From Streptomyces cavernae (lineage in GTDB: Bacteria; Actinomycetota; Actinomycetes; Streptomycetales; Streptomycetaceae), in contig NZ_RPDJ01000011.1 in assembly GCF_004023625.1 (NCBI RefSeq), positions 124,001 through 188,000 on the forward strand: a stretch of DNA of 64,000 bases, written 5' to 3'. The notes beneath the pieces are model-generated. The model had not been told where the DNA came from, ran no database searches, and saw only the letters and a list, made by a program, of their open reading frames with translations. The translations under genes were made by a program, and so were the position numbers. Below, one piece after another: positions 1-7,227 of this stretch (positions are counted from its first letter, which is position 1; each line of letters begins with the position of its first letter).

Positions 1-472
1 GGACCGGTACATGATGAGCGACCCGGAGAAGGCACTCGGCCGGTCGATCGGGATGCCGCTGATGGGCGAACTCACCGTGGGGGAGCCGAACGACGTCAAG
101 GAGCTGACGGACGGCGCGCAGCTGCGGCTCGCGGGCCTGGAACTGTCCGTCGCGCACGCGCCCGGCCATACCAAGGGGTCGGTGACCTTCAGGCTGCCCG
201 AGGCCGCGGACATCCCGCAGGTCTTCTTCTCGGGCGACCTGCTCTTCGCCGGCTCCATCGGACGCACCGACCTGCCCGGCGGCGACATGGACGAGATGCT
301 CGAGTCGCTGGCCCGCGTGTGCCTGCCGCTCGACGACTCGACCGTGGTGCTGTCCGGCCACGGCCCCCAGACGACCATCGGCCAGGAGCGCGCCACCAAC
401 CCCTATCTGCGGCAGGTGGCCGCTGCCCGCCAACCGGGCAGCGCCCAGGACGCTCCCCGACGAGGATTGTGA
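1..472 (+). CDS. MBL-fold metallo-hydrolase (glyoxalase II-like), 3' part only
   Basis: The reading frame is already open at the left edge, so the N-terminal part, including the HxHxDH zinc motif, lies outside the window. What remains is the C-terminal half of a metallo-beta-lactamase-fold hydrolase: a zinc-ligand His in APGHTKGS, the bridging Asp in FSGDLLFAGSIGRTD, and the last His in VLSGHGP, followed by the NPYL tail common in glyoxalase II-like proteins. Such enzymes hydrolyse thioesters or related substrates with a dinuclear zinc centre; the substrate cannot be told from this fragment. It ends 13 bp before hisS, so co-transcription is likely. Family assignment is sound, function only general. 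Confidence 0.85.
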   Translation, partial: DRYMMSDPEKALGRSIGMPLMGELTVGEPNDVKELTDGAQLRLAGLELSVAHAPGHTKGSVTFRLPEAADIPQVFFSGDLLFAGSIGRTDLPGGDMDEMLESLARVCLPLDDSTVVLSGHGPQTTIGQERATNPYLRQVAAARQPGSAQDAPRRGL

Positions 473-485
473 CGAGAGACCTTCC

Positions 486-1748
486 GTGAGCACCTTCCAG
501 GCCCCCAAGGGCACGTACGACCTGCTGCCGCCGGACTCCGCGAAGTACCTGGCGGTCCGCGAGGCGATCGCCGCCCCCCTGCGCAACTCCGGCTACGGCT
601 ACATCGAGACGCCCGGCTTCGAGAACGTCGAACTGTTCGCGCGCGGTGTCGGCGAGTCCACCGACATCGTCACCAAGGAGATGTACGCCTTCGAGACGAA
701 GGGCGGCGACAGGCTGGCCCTGCGCCCCGAAGGCACCGCGTCCGTGCTGCGCGCGGCGCTGGAGGCCAACCTCCACAAGGCGGGCAATCTCCCCGTCAAG
801 CTCTGGTACTCGGGCTCGTACTACCGCTACGAGCGCCCCCAGAAGGGCCGCTACCGCCACTTCTCGCAGGTGGGCGCCGAGGCCATCGGAGCTGAGGACC
901 CGGCGCTGGACGCCGAGCTGATCATCCTGGCGAACCAGGCGTACCGGTCGCTGGGCCTCAGCGACTTCCGCATCCTGCTGAACTCGCTGGGCGACAAGGA
1001 GTGCCGTCCGGTGTACCGGGCCGCGCTCCAGGACTTCCTGCGCGGCCTGGACCTCGACGAGGACACCCTTCGCCGCTCCGAGATCAACCCGCTGCGGGTG
1101 CTGGACGACAAGCGTGAGTCGGTCCAGAAGCAGCTCGGTGACGCCCCGTTGCTGCGGGACTACCTGTGCGACGCCTGCAAGGCGTACCACGAGGAGGTGC
1201 GCGAGCTGATCACGGCGGCGGGCGTGTCCTTCGAGGACGACCCCAAGCTGGTGCGCGGCCTGGACTACTACACGCGCACGACCTTCGAGTTCGTCCACGA
1301 CGGTCTGGGATCCCAGTCCGCGGTGGGCGGCGGTGGCCGCTACGACGGCCTGTCCGAGATGATCGGCGGCCCCGCGCTGCCGTCGGTGGGCTGGGCACTG
1401 GGCGTGGACCGTACGGTGCTGGCGCTCGAGGCCGAGGGAGTCGAGCTCGAACTGCCCTCCGCCACCAGCGTGTTCGCGGTTCCGCTGGGGGAGGAGGCCC
1501 GGCGGGTGCTCTTCAGGGTGGTCACCGAGCTGCGCCGGACAGGTGTCGCGGCGGACTTCTCGTACGGCGGGAAGGGGCTCAAGGGGGCCATGAAGAGCGC
1601 CAACCGGAGTGGGGCCCGGTTCGCTCTGGTCGCCGGTGAGCGGGATCTCGCCGAGGGTGTCGTGCAGCTCAAGGACATGGAGTCCGGGGAGCAGGACGCT
1701 GTCGCTTTGACCGATGTGGTGTCCGAACTGGCGTCGAGGCTGGGCTGA
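486..1748 (+). CDS. hisS: histidine--tRNA ligase
   Basis: Class II aminoacyl-tRNA synthetase that charges tRNA-His in the cytoplasm. The 420-residue product has the usual length. Motif 2 is visible around RYRHFSQVGAE, the two histidine-binding stretches as GLDYYTRTTFEF and GGGRYDGL, and a C-terminal anticodon-binding domain follows from about residue 325. The GTG start lies 13 bp after the upstream hydrolase, and the N-terminus (STFQAPKGTYDLLP) matches the family start. Its 3' side opens onto degenerate DNA, not another gene. Confidence 0.97.
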   Translation: MSTFQAPKGTYDLLPPDSAKYLAVREAIAAPLRNSGYGYIETPGFENVELFARGVGESTDIVTKEMYAFETKGGDRLALRPEGTASVLRAALEANLHKAGNLPVKLWYSGSYYRYERPQKGRYRHFSQVGAEAIGAEDPALDAELIILANQAYRSLGLSDFRILLNSLGDKECRPVYRAALQDFLRGLDLDEDTLRRSEINPLRVLDDKRESVQKQLGDAPLLRDYLCDACKAYHEEVRELITAAGVSFEDDPKLVRGLDYYTRTTFEFVHDGLGSQSAVGGGGRYDGLSEMIGGPALPSVGWALGVDRTVLALEAEGVELELPSATSVFAVPLGEEARRVLFRVVTELRRTGVAADFSYGGKGLKGAMKSANRSGARFALVAGERDLAEGVVQLKDMESGEQDAVALTDVVSELASRLG

Positions 1749-1959
1749 GCGGGGCGTTTCAAGCGGGCTTCCGGGCTGCCGTCCCAGACCCCGAGTCGGA
1801 TATCGGCCCGGGCCTGAACGGCCTCGGCCTCGAACGCCGGCCGGGCTGGAGACGCGGGATTGTGTCTGCGTGCGGCTGCGCGGTGTGGGCGACTGGCACA
1901 GCCCACCCGCGCATACCCGGAAACACTGCGGGGCAGCCCCCGGGGCAGCAAGGTTCGTG

Positions 1960-2170
1960 GGGCGACCCCAGCCCAGCAAACCCAGACGCATGGCCGTGGT
2001 CACCGCGGCCGTCCTGTCGTCCACCCCACGTGCCGAACACCCGCAAGCAGAATGCGTCTTGACCGTTCGACTCGCCGATGGACAGCCGCCGCCCGACCTC
2101 GGCGTTGGTGCACCCCTCCGCCACCAGCCGCAGCACCGCCTGCTCCCGCTCCGACGCGAAGTGACCGTGT
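1960..2170 (-). pseudogene. remnant of a LuxR-type response regulator (HTH domain only)
   Basis: On the minus strand, about 2166 to 2060 reads as a LuxR/NarL C-terminal HTH (ASEREQAVLRLVAEG, NAEVGRRLSIGES). One extra A then shifts the frame; correcting it restores STVKTH and, after a scrambled stretch, VDDRTAAVTTAMRLGLLGW, which fits the end of such a domain. No receiver domain is present upstream; the next DNA is the tail of the ABC ATPase relic. The fragment has no start of its own and cannot make a functional regulator. It is probably what is left of a two-component system linked to the neighbouring transporter. Confidence 0.7.
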
Positions 2171-2224
2171 CCGGGGACCGCGAAGCGCGCCGCTCGCGCT
2201 TTCGCGGTCCCCGGGACGGGTGAT

Positions 2225-3036
2225 CCGCTACGGGCGGCTGATCCCCAGGCCAGGACCTCTACTCGAAACGGCGCATCAGCCCGGTAACCGTGCGGGTTGG
2301 GGTCCGAGTGCGCTCGCTGCGCGGGGCGCCGTCGGACTCGGTCCACTCTCGACGGTGGGCTCGGTTCCGTAGCGGGCGCGCGGGGCGGTGGGTTTGCCCT
2401 TGGCCAGCCCGGCCCCGCGAGCCGGTGCGCGAGCGCCTCGGCCTCCTCCGGGTAGCAGGTAGTGGCTGGTCAGCACGATGGTGGTGCCCTCGTCGGTGAG
2501 CCTGCGGATCAGTGCTCAGAACCGGCGGCGGGCGGCCGGGGTGAAGTCCGTCATCGGTGCCGGACAGGGCCTTGATCCGGCTGCCCGGCCTTCTCCTCCA
2601 GGCCGACCAGACCGATGACCTCCTCGGGATCACATGGACTCGGGTAATATCGTGCGAAATGTCGCACTGTTTCCCGAACCGTCAACTCGGCGGGTGCGGA
2701 TTCGTCCTGCCGGACGATTCCCACGCGCGAGCGCCACGCGTGCGCAGCGGACTGCGGGTCCGAGCCCAGCCCGGACACCTCGCCGCCTGGCCGGCTGCGA
2801 GTGCCCCGGAGGATCCCCACCGCGGTGCTCCTGCCGGCGCCGTCGGGGCCGAGGATCCCGACGACCTCTCCGTGGCGAATGGCCAGGTCGACGCCGTTCA
2901 CCGCGGTCGCGTCGCCGTACCGCTCGCGCAGCCCCCGAACCTGAACCGCGAGCTCGTTCGCGTGTGTTGTCGTGTCGTCGAGCGTCGTCCCGAACCGAAC
3001 GTTCCGGGACGGCCGTGCGTACTTCCTTACGTCCAT
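2225..3036 (-). pseudogene. decayed ABC-2 type (DrrA-like) ATP-binding protein
   Basis: Read on the minus strand from about 2976, the DNA encodes the N-terminal half of a drug-exporter ABC ATPase (ELAVQVRGLRERYGDATAVNGVDLAIRHG, shown here only in part, through SAPAELTVRETVRHFARYY). The Walker A motif is damaged (GPDGAGRST where the family has GPNGAGKST). After LSG the sequence jumps directly to FTPAARRRF, so the signature continuation and Walker B are deleted. An in-frame TGA follows where TGG is expected, and another frameshift comes after LTSHYL. The C-terminal tail (PTRTVTGLMRRFE) is still recognisable. An ATG at 3034-3036 is the furthest upstream candidate start. Inactivation is certain from the sequence; subfamily is inferred from family resemblance. 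Confidence 0.82.
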
Positions 3037-3115
3037 CGAACGGTGGGCAGACGCACGTGTGCGGCACAATGACCGGTGCCAGCAGGTCCACATCTCGAGT
3101 GATGGAATCGGCGTG

Positions 3116-3769
3116 ATGAGCAAGACGACAGTCAACGTCTCCACCGTCCCGCGCGAGGCGGAGCGTACGGACTCGGCCAGGTCGGTGGGCGGCAGCCGGG
3201 CGTTCGCCCTGCTGCTGATGATCACCGGTGCGGCCGGTCTGCTCGCCGCATGGATCATCACCATCGACAAGTTCAAGATCCTCGAGGCCAAGGCCGAGGG
3301 CAAGACGTTCACGCCCGGGTGCAGCTTCAACCCGGTGGTGTCCTGCGGCAGCGTGATGGAGAGCGACCAGGCCTCCGTCTTCGGGTTCCCCAACCCGATG
3401 CTCGGCCTCGTCACCTACGCCGTGGTGATCGGCGTGGGTGTCAGTCTGCTCGCCGGGGCCCGCTTCCCGCGCTGGTATTGGCTGACCTTCAACGCCGGCA
3501 CCCTCTTCGGCGTCGGTTTCTGCGCCTGGCTGATGTTCCAGTCGCTGTACCGCATCAACGCGCTGTGCCTGTGGTGCTGCCTGGCCTGGGTGGCCACGAT
3601 CGTCATGTTCTGGTACGTGACGTCGTTCAACATCCGCAACGGCTTCCTGCCCGCCCCGCGCCCGGTCAAGAACTTCTTCGGCGAGTTCACCTGGGTCCTG
3701 CCGGTGATGCACATCGGGATCATCGGCATGCTGATCCTGACCCGCTGGTGGGACTTCTGGACCAGCTGA
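3116..3769 (+). CDS. vitamin K epoxide reductase family membrane protein
   Basis: Integral membrane oxidoreductase of 217 residues that in bacteria re-oxidises a DsbA-like partner using quinone, driving disulfide bond formation outside the membrane. The loop cysteines are C69 and C77 and the catalytic CxxC is C151-LW-C154, with a further C155. There is a first transmembrane segment near 29-50 and several later ones. ATG 3116 was chosen because translation upstream of it runs through the ABC relic on the other strand; an adjacent GTG at 3113 is possible. A strong hairpin follows the gene. Confidence 0.92.
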   Translation: MSKTTVNVSTVPREAERTDSARSVGGSRAFALLLMITGAAGLLAAWIITIDKFKILEAKAEGKTFTPGCSFNPVVSCGSVMESDQASVFGFPNPMLGLVTYAVVIGVGVSLLAGARFPRWYWLTFNAGTLFGVGFCAWLMFQSLYRINALCLWCCLAWVATIVMFWYVTSFNIRNGFLPAPRPVKNFFGEFTWVLPVMHIGIIGMLILTRWWDFWTS

Positions 3770-3781
3770 TCCCGGCCTTTC

Positions 3782-3818
3782 CCGCGGGCCCCGGGCGTCC
3801 TCCGTCCGGGGCCCGCGG
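3782..3818 (+). terminator. hairpin after the VKOR gene
   Basis: A perfect 13-bp GC-only stem (3782-3794 with 3806-3818) and an 11-nt loop begin 13 bp after the stop codon. There is no T-run, which is usual for Streptomyces terminators. The right arm also starts a short direct repeat (GGGCCCGCGGCGTTGTC, twice). Confidence 0.65.
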
Positions 3819-3872
3819 CGTTGTCCGACCGGGCCCGCGGCGTTGTCAGCCGGGTGACATAGCCTTTTGGAC

Positions 3873-5228
3873 GTGGAACCCGACCTCTTCACCGCCGCGG
3901 CCGAGGAACGCCAGGAGAAGGACCCGGCAGGCAGCCCCCTGGCGGTCCGGATGCGCCCGCGCACCCTCGACGAGGTGGTGGGCCAACAGCACCTGCTGAA
4001 GCCCGGCTCGCCGCTGCGCCGACTCGTCGGCGAGGGCAACTCGGGCCCGGCCGGCCCGTCCTCGGTGATCCTGTGGGGCCCGCCCGGCACCGGCAAGACG
4101 ACCCTCGCGTACGTCGTCTCCAAGGCCACCAACAAGCGCTTCGTGGAACTCTCCGCGATCACCGCGGGCGTCAAGGAGGTCCGCGCGGTCATCGACGGCG
4201 CCCGCCGGGCCACCGGCGGCTACGGCAAGGAGACCGTCCTCTTCCTCGACGAGATCCACCGCTTCAGCAAGGCACAGCAGGACTCCCTGCTCCCCGCCGT
4301 CGAGAACCGCTGGGTGACACTGATCGCCGCCACCACCGAGAACCCGTACTTCTCGGTGATCTCCCCGCTGCTGTCCCGCTCCCTGCTGCTCACGCTCGAA
4401 CCGCTCACCGACGACGACGTCCGGGGCCTGCTCCGGCGCGCCCTCACCGAGGAGCGCGGGCTGGCCGGCGCCGTCACCCTCCCCGAGGACACCGAGAACC
4501 ACCTGCTGCGGATCGCCGGCGGCGACGCCCGCCGGGCGCTGACCGCACTGGAGGCCGCCGCCGGAGCCGCGCTGGACAAGGGGGAGCCGGAGATCGGTCT
4601 GACGACCCTCGAGGAGACCGTCGACCGCGCCGCCGTGAAGTACGACCGCTCCGGCGACCAGCACTACGACGTGGCCAGCGCCCTCATCAAGTCCATCCGC
4701 GGCTCCGACGTCGACGCGGCACTGCACTACCTGGCCCGCATGATCGAGGCCGGCGAGGACCCCCGCTTCATCGCCCGCCGCCTGATGATCTCCGCCAGCG
4801 AGGACATCGGCCTCGCCGACCCGAACGCCCTGCCGATCGCGGTGGCCGCCGCCCAGGCCGTCGCCATGATCGGCTTCCCCGAGGCCGCACTGACCCTCAG
4901 CCACGCCACCATCGCCCTCGCCCTGGCCCCCAAGTCCAACGCCGCGACCACGGCCATCGGCGCCGCCATGGAGGACGTGCGCAAGGGCCTCGCGGGGCCC
5001 GTTCCGCCGCACCTGCGCGACGGGCACTACAAGGGCGCGGCGAAGCTCGGTCACGCACAGGGGTACGTGTACCCGCACGACCTGCCCGAGGGCATCGCCG
5101 CCCAGCAGTACGCGCCCGAAGCCATCAAGGACCGGGAGTACTACACCCCGACCCGGCACGGCGCCGAGGCCCGCTACGCGGACGCGGTCGAGTGGACCCG
5201 CAAGCACCTCGGTCGAAAGCGGTCCTGA
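3873..5228 (+). CDS. rarA: replication-associated recombination protein A (AAA+ ATPase)
   Basis: RarA/MgsA/WRNIP1-family AAA+ protein, acting at stalled replication forks. Walker A is GPPGTGKTT at about residues 69-77, Walker B with the DEIH box is LFLDEIHRF near 123-131, and sensor I lies in the AATTENPYF stretch. The C-terminal half contains the family oligomerisation domain (SEDIGLADPNAL, then HLRDGHYKGAAKLGHAQGY). At 451 residues it is full length. GTG 3873 is preferred over TTG 3867 because the family N-terminus is MEPDLF. It stands alone between VKOR and rpsD. Confidence 0.95.
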   Translation: MEPDLFTAAAEERQEKDPAGSPLAVRMRPRTLDEVVGQQHLLKPGSPLRRLVGEGNSGPAGPSSVILWGPPGTGKTTLAYVVSKATNKRFVELSAITAGVKEVRAVIDGARRATGGYGKETVLFLDEIHRFSKAQQDSLLPAVENRWVTLIAATTENPYFSVISPLLSRSLLLTLEPLTDDDVRGLLRRALTEERGLAGAVTLPEDTENHLLRIAGGDARRALTALEAAAGAALDKGEPEIGLTTLEETVDRAAVKYDRSGDQHYDVASALIKSIRGSDVDAALHYLARMIEAGEDPRFIARRLMISASEDIGLADPNALPIAVAAAQAVAMIGFPEAALTLSHATIALALAPKSNAATTAIGAAMEDVRKGLAGPVPPHLRDGHYKGAAKLGHAQGYVYPHDLPEGIAAQQYAPEAIKDREYYTPTRHGAEARYADAVEWTRKHLGRKRS

Positions 5229-5242
5229 GCGCCCTGTAAGAT
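5213..5242 (+). promoter_or_regulatory. candidate vegetative promoter for rpsD
   Basis: TCGAAA (5213-5218) and TAAGAT (5237-5242) are separated by 18 bp. The -10 is good for a HrdB-type promoter; the -35 is weak. Transcription would start near 5249 and give an rpsD leader of about 335 nt. Inference from spacing only. Confidence 0.35.
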
Positions 5243-5584
5243 GGCCCGAAGTGCTGCGTCCCGTGTCCGGCCCCTCCACAGAGGTTCCCTCCGTAGAGGT
5301 GCTGACATATCCACAGCGGGACATTCAGCCGGAACCCCGGAACCGTACGCGTACGGCCCGGGGATCCAGGAGCGTCGCGCACCGGCGAACGGTGTCGCGG
5401 GCAGCCCACCACCACCCGGTCTCCCGGAGCGGTAGGTGGGCCACTCGCGTGCTGCACGTATGTGCCCAGACCAGGGGAGCGGCTGCCCGGCAGGTCCTGT
5501 GCGGACCCGGCGGGATTCCCCGGCTGCGGATGCGACCTCCCCTAACCGTGGAAGCCGGATATTCGGAAAAGAGATCAAAGACAG
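5243..5584 (+). other. long non-coding leader region upstream of rpsD
   Basis: No gene is visible here. The region is rich in inverted repeats, including the 14-bp palindrome CCGTACGCGTACGG (5344-5357) flanked by CCCCGG and CCCGGGG. Ribosomal protein S4 regulates its own synthesis through leader RNA in other bacteria, so a structured leader is reasonable, but I recognise no known S4-binding motif. Confidence 0.4.
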
Positions 5585-6199
5585 ATGGCGAACCAGTCCC
5601 GCCCCAAGGTCAAGAAGTCGCGTGCCCTCGGCATCGCGCTGACCCCGAAGGCCGTCAAGTACTTCGAGGCCCGCCCCTACCCGCCGGGTGAGCACGGCCG
5701 CGGCCGCAAGCAGAACTCGGACTACAAGGTCCGTCTGCTCGAGAAGCAGCGCCTGCGCGCGCAGTACGACGTGTCCGAGCGCCAGCTCGTCCGCGCCTAC
5801 GAGCGTGCCTCCAAGGTCCAGGGCAAGACCGGTGAGGCCCTGATCATCGAGCTGGAGCGTCGCCTCGACGCCCTGGTCCTGCGTTCGGGCATCGCCCGCA
5901 CGATCTACCAGGCCCGCCAGATGGTCGTCCACGGCCACATCGAGGTCAACGGCCAGAAGGTCGACAAGCCGTCCTACCGCGTCCGTCCCGACGACGTCGT
6001 GATGGTCCGCGAGCGCAGCCGGGACAAGACCCTGTTCCAGATCGCCCGTGAGGGCGGCTTCGCCCCCGACGGCGAGACCCCGCGCTACCTCCAGGTGAAC
6101 CTCAAGGCCCTGGCCTTCCGCCTGGACCGCGACCCGAACCGCAAGGAGATCCCGGTGATCTGCGACGAGCAGCTCGTCGTCGAGTACTACGCCCGCTGA
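5585..6199 (+). CDS. rpsD: 30S ribosomal protein S4
   Basis: Primary 16S-rRNA-binding protein that nucleates assembly of the small subunit body. The 204-residue product has the N-terminal S4 domain and the RNA-binding S4 fold from about residue 93 (RRLDALVLRSGIARTIYQAR, then VVHGHIEVNGQKVDKPSYRV). It lacks the N-terminal zinc-binding cysteines, so it is the zinc-independent (C-minus) form. As in other actinobacteria it sits as a single gene outside the main ribosomal clusters. A hairpin follows. Confidence 0.98.
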   Translation: MANQSRPKVKKSRALGIALTPKAVKYFEARPYPPGEHGRGRKQNSDYKVRLLEKQRLRAQYDVSERQLVRAYERASKVQGKTGEALIIELERRLDALVLRSGIARTIYQARQMVVHGHIEVNGQKVDKPSYRVRPDDVVMVRERSRDKTLFQIAREGGFAPDGETPRYLQVNLKALAFRLDRDPNRKEIPVICDEQLVVEYYAR

Positions 6200-6240
6200 T
6201 CCTTTCGCGGCGGACGTAGACCCACCGGCCTCGCGCCCCG

Positions 6241-6282
6241 GCCCGCCGTCCTCCCCGCCTCGTGGCGGGCGGGGCGGCGGGC
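6241..6282 (+). terminator. rpsD terminator hairpin
   Basis: A 19-bp imperfect stem (6241-6259 with 6264-6282; two G-T wobbles and one mismatch) closes on a TCGT tetraloop 41 bp after the rpsD stop. No T-run. Confidence 0.6.
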
Positions 6283-6422
6283 CCTCGCGTACCCCGGCTG
6301 AGGCCGCCGCGGCCGTGTGCGCCGCGTACCGCGAAATCCGGTGCGGAGCGGTACCCCGGGCGCGATAGGCTCGGGGAACGACTTTTCTCGATGTTCAGGC
6401 ACGTTTAGGGAGCGGGTGCGCG

Positions 6423-6857
6423 GTGTCCGGTGGAGAGGTGGCCGGGATCCTGGTGGCCGTCTTCTGGGCGATCCTGGTCTCCTTCCTCGCCGTCGCACTG
6501 GCGAGGCTGGCCCAGACGCTCAAGGCGACCACCAAGCTGGTGGCGGACGTGACCGACCAGGCCGTCCCGCTGCTCGCCGACGCCTCGACGGCGGTCCGCT
6601 CGGCCCAGACCCAGATCGAGCGGGTCGACGCCATCGCCTCGGACGTCCAGGAGGTGACGTCGAACGCGTCCGCGCTGTCGACGACCGTCGCCTCCACCTT
6701 CGGCGGCCCGCTGGTGAAGGTGGCGGCGTTCGGCTACGGAGTGCGCCGGGCCATCGGCGGCCGTCGTGAGAACGTGGAACCGAAGGCGCCCCGCCGCACC
6801 GTGCTCGTGGGCCGCACCGTCCCGTCCGCACGGCGGGGAAAGCGGAAGAAGGACTGA
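6423..6857 (+). CDS. DUF948 domain-containing membrane protein
   Basis: A 144-residue protein with one N-terminal membrane helix (about residues 5-27, GILVAVFWAILVSFLAVAL), then an amphipathic, coiled-coil-like stretch (LARLAQTLKATTKLV onward) typical of DUF948, and a basic tail ending KRKKD. Function is unknown. GTG 6423 has a purine-rich AGGGAG ribosome-binding site. It is 7 bp from the next small gene, which in turn overlaps alaS, so the three are probably one transcript. Confidence 0.85.
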   Translation: MSGGEVAGILVAVFWAILVSFLAVALARLAQTLKATTKLVADVTDQAVPLLADASTAVRSAQTQIERVDAIASDVQEVTSNASALSTTVASTFGGPLVKVAAFGYGVRRAIGGRRENVEPKAPRRTVLVGRTVPSARRGKRKKD

Positions 6858-6864
6858 CGCAGCG

Positions 6865-7227
6865 ATGTTCCGCCGTACGTTCTGGTTCACCGCCGGCGCA
6901 GCCGCGGGTGTGTGGGCCACCACCAAGGTCAACCGCACGCTCCGCAAGCTGACCCCGGAGAGCCTCGCCGCCACGGCGGCGAACAAGGCGATCGAGACGG
7001 GTCACCGCTTCAAGGACCGGGCGGTGGGCTTCGCGCACGACGTCCGCGACAACATGGCCCGGCGGGAGGCCGAACTCGACGAGGTGCTCGGTCTGAACGA
7101 GCGACCCGAGCTTCCGTCCCCCCGGCGCTTCGCCGCCATCGAGAACACCAACGACCCGAAGTACAGCAAGGATCCGAGGTACGTCGAGCGGTCGACGTAC
7201 TCGTACAACCGGAATGAGGACCACTGA
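6865..7227 (+). CDS. DUF6167-like small protein
   Basis: A 120-residue protein beginning MFRRTFWFTAGAAAGVWATTK, a short hydrophobic N-terminal segment followed by a charged soluble part. I recognise it only as the conserved uncharacterised protein (DUF6167) that precedes alaS in Streptomyces. ATG 6865 lies 7 bp after the DUF948 gene, and its TGA overlaps the alaS ATG, which argues for translational coupling to alaS. The role is unknown. Confidence 0.8.
   Translation: MFRRTFWFTAGAAAGVWATTKVNRTLRKLTPESLAATAANKAIETGHRFKDRAVGFAHDVRDNMARREAELDEVLGLNERPELPSPRRFAAIENTNDPKYSKDPRYVERSTYSYNRNEDH

Noticed and set aside
189..2024. 611-residue minus-strand frame opposite hisS
   Set aside because: Shadow of hisS; only its first 22 residues are meaningful, as the end of the LuxR relic.
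2972..3115. N-terminal extension of the VKOR protein
   Set aside because: The extra residues come from the antisense of the ABC ATPase relic and have no membrane or family character.
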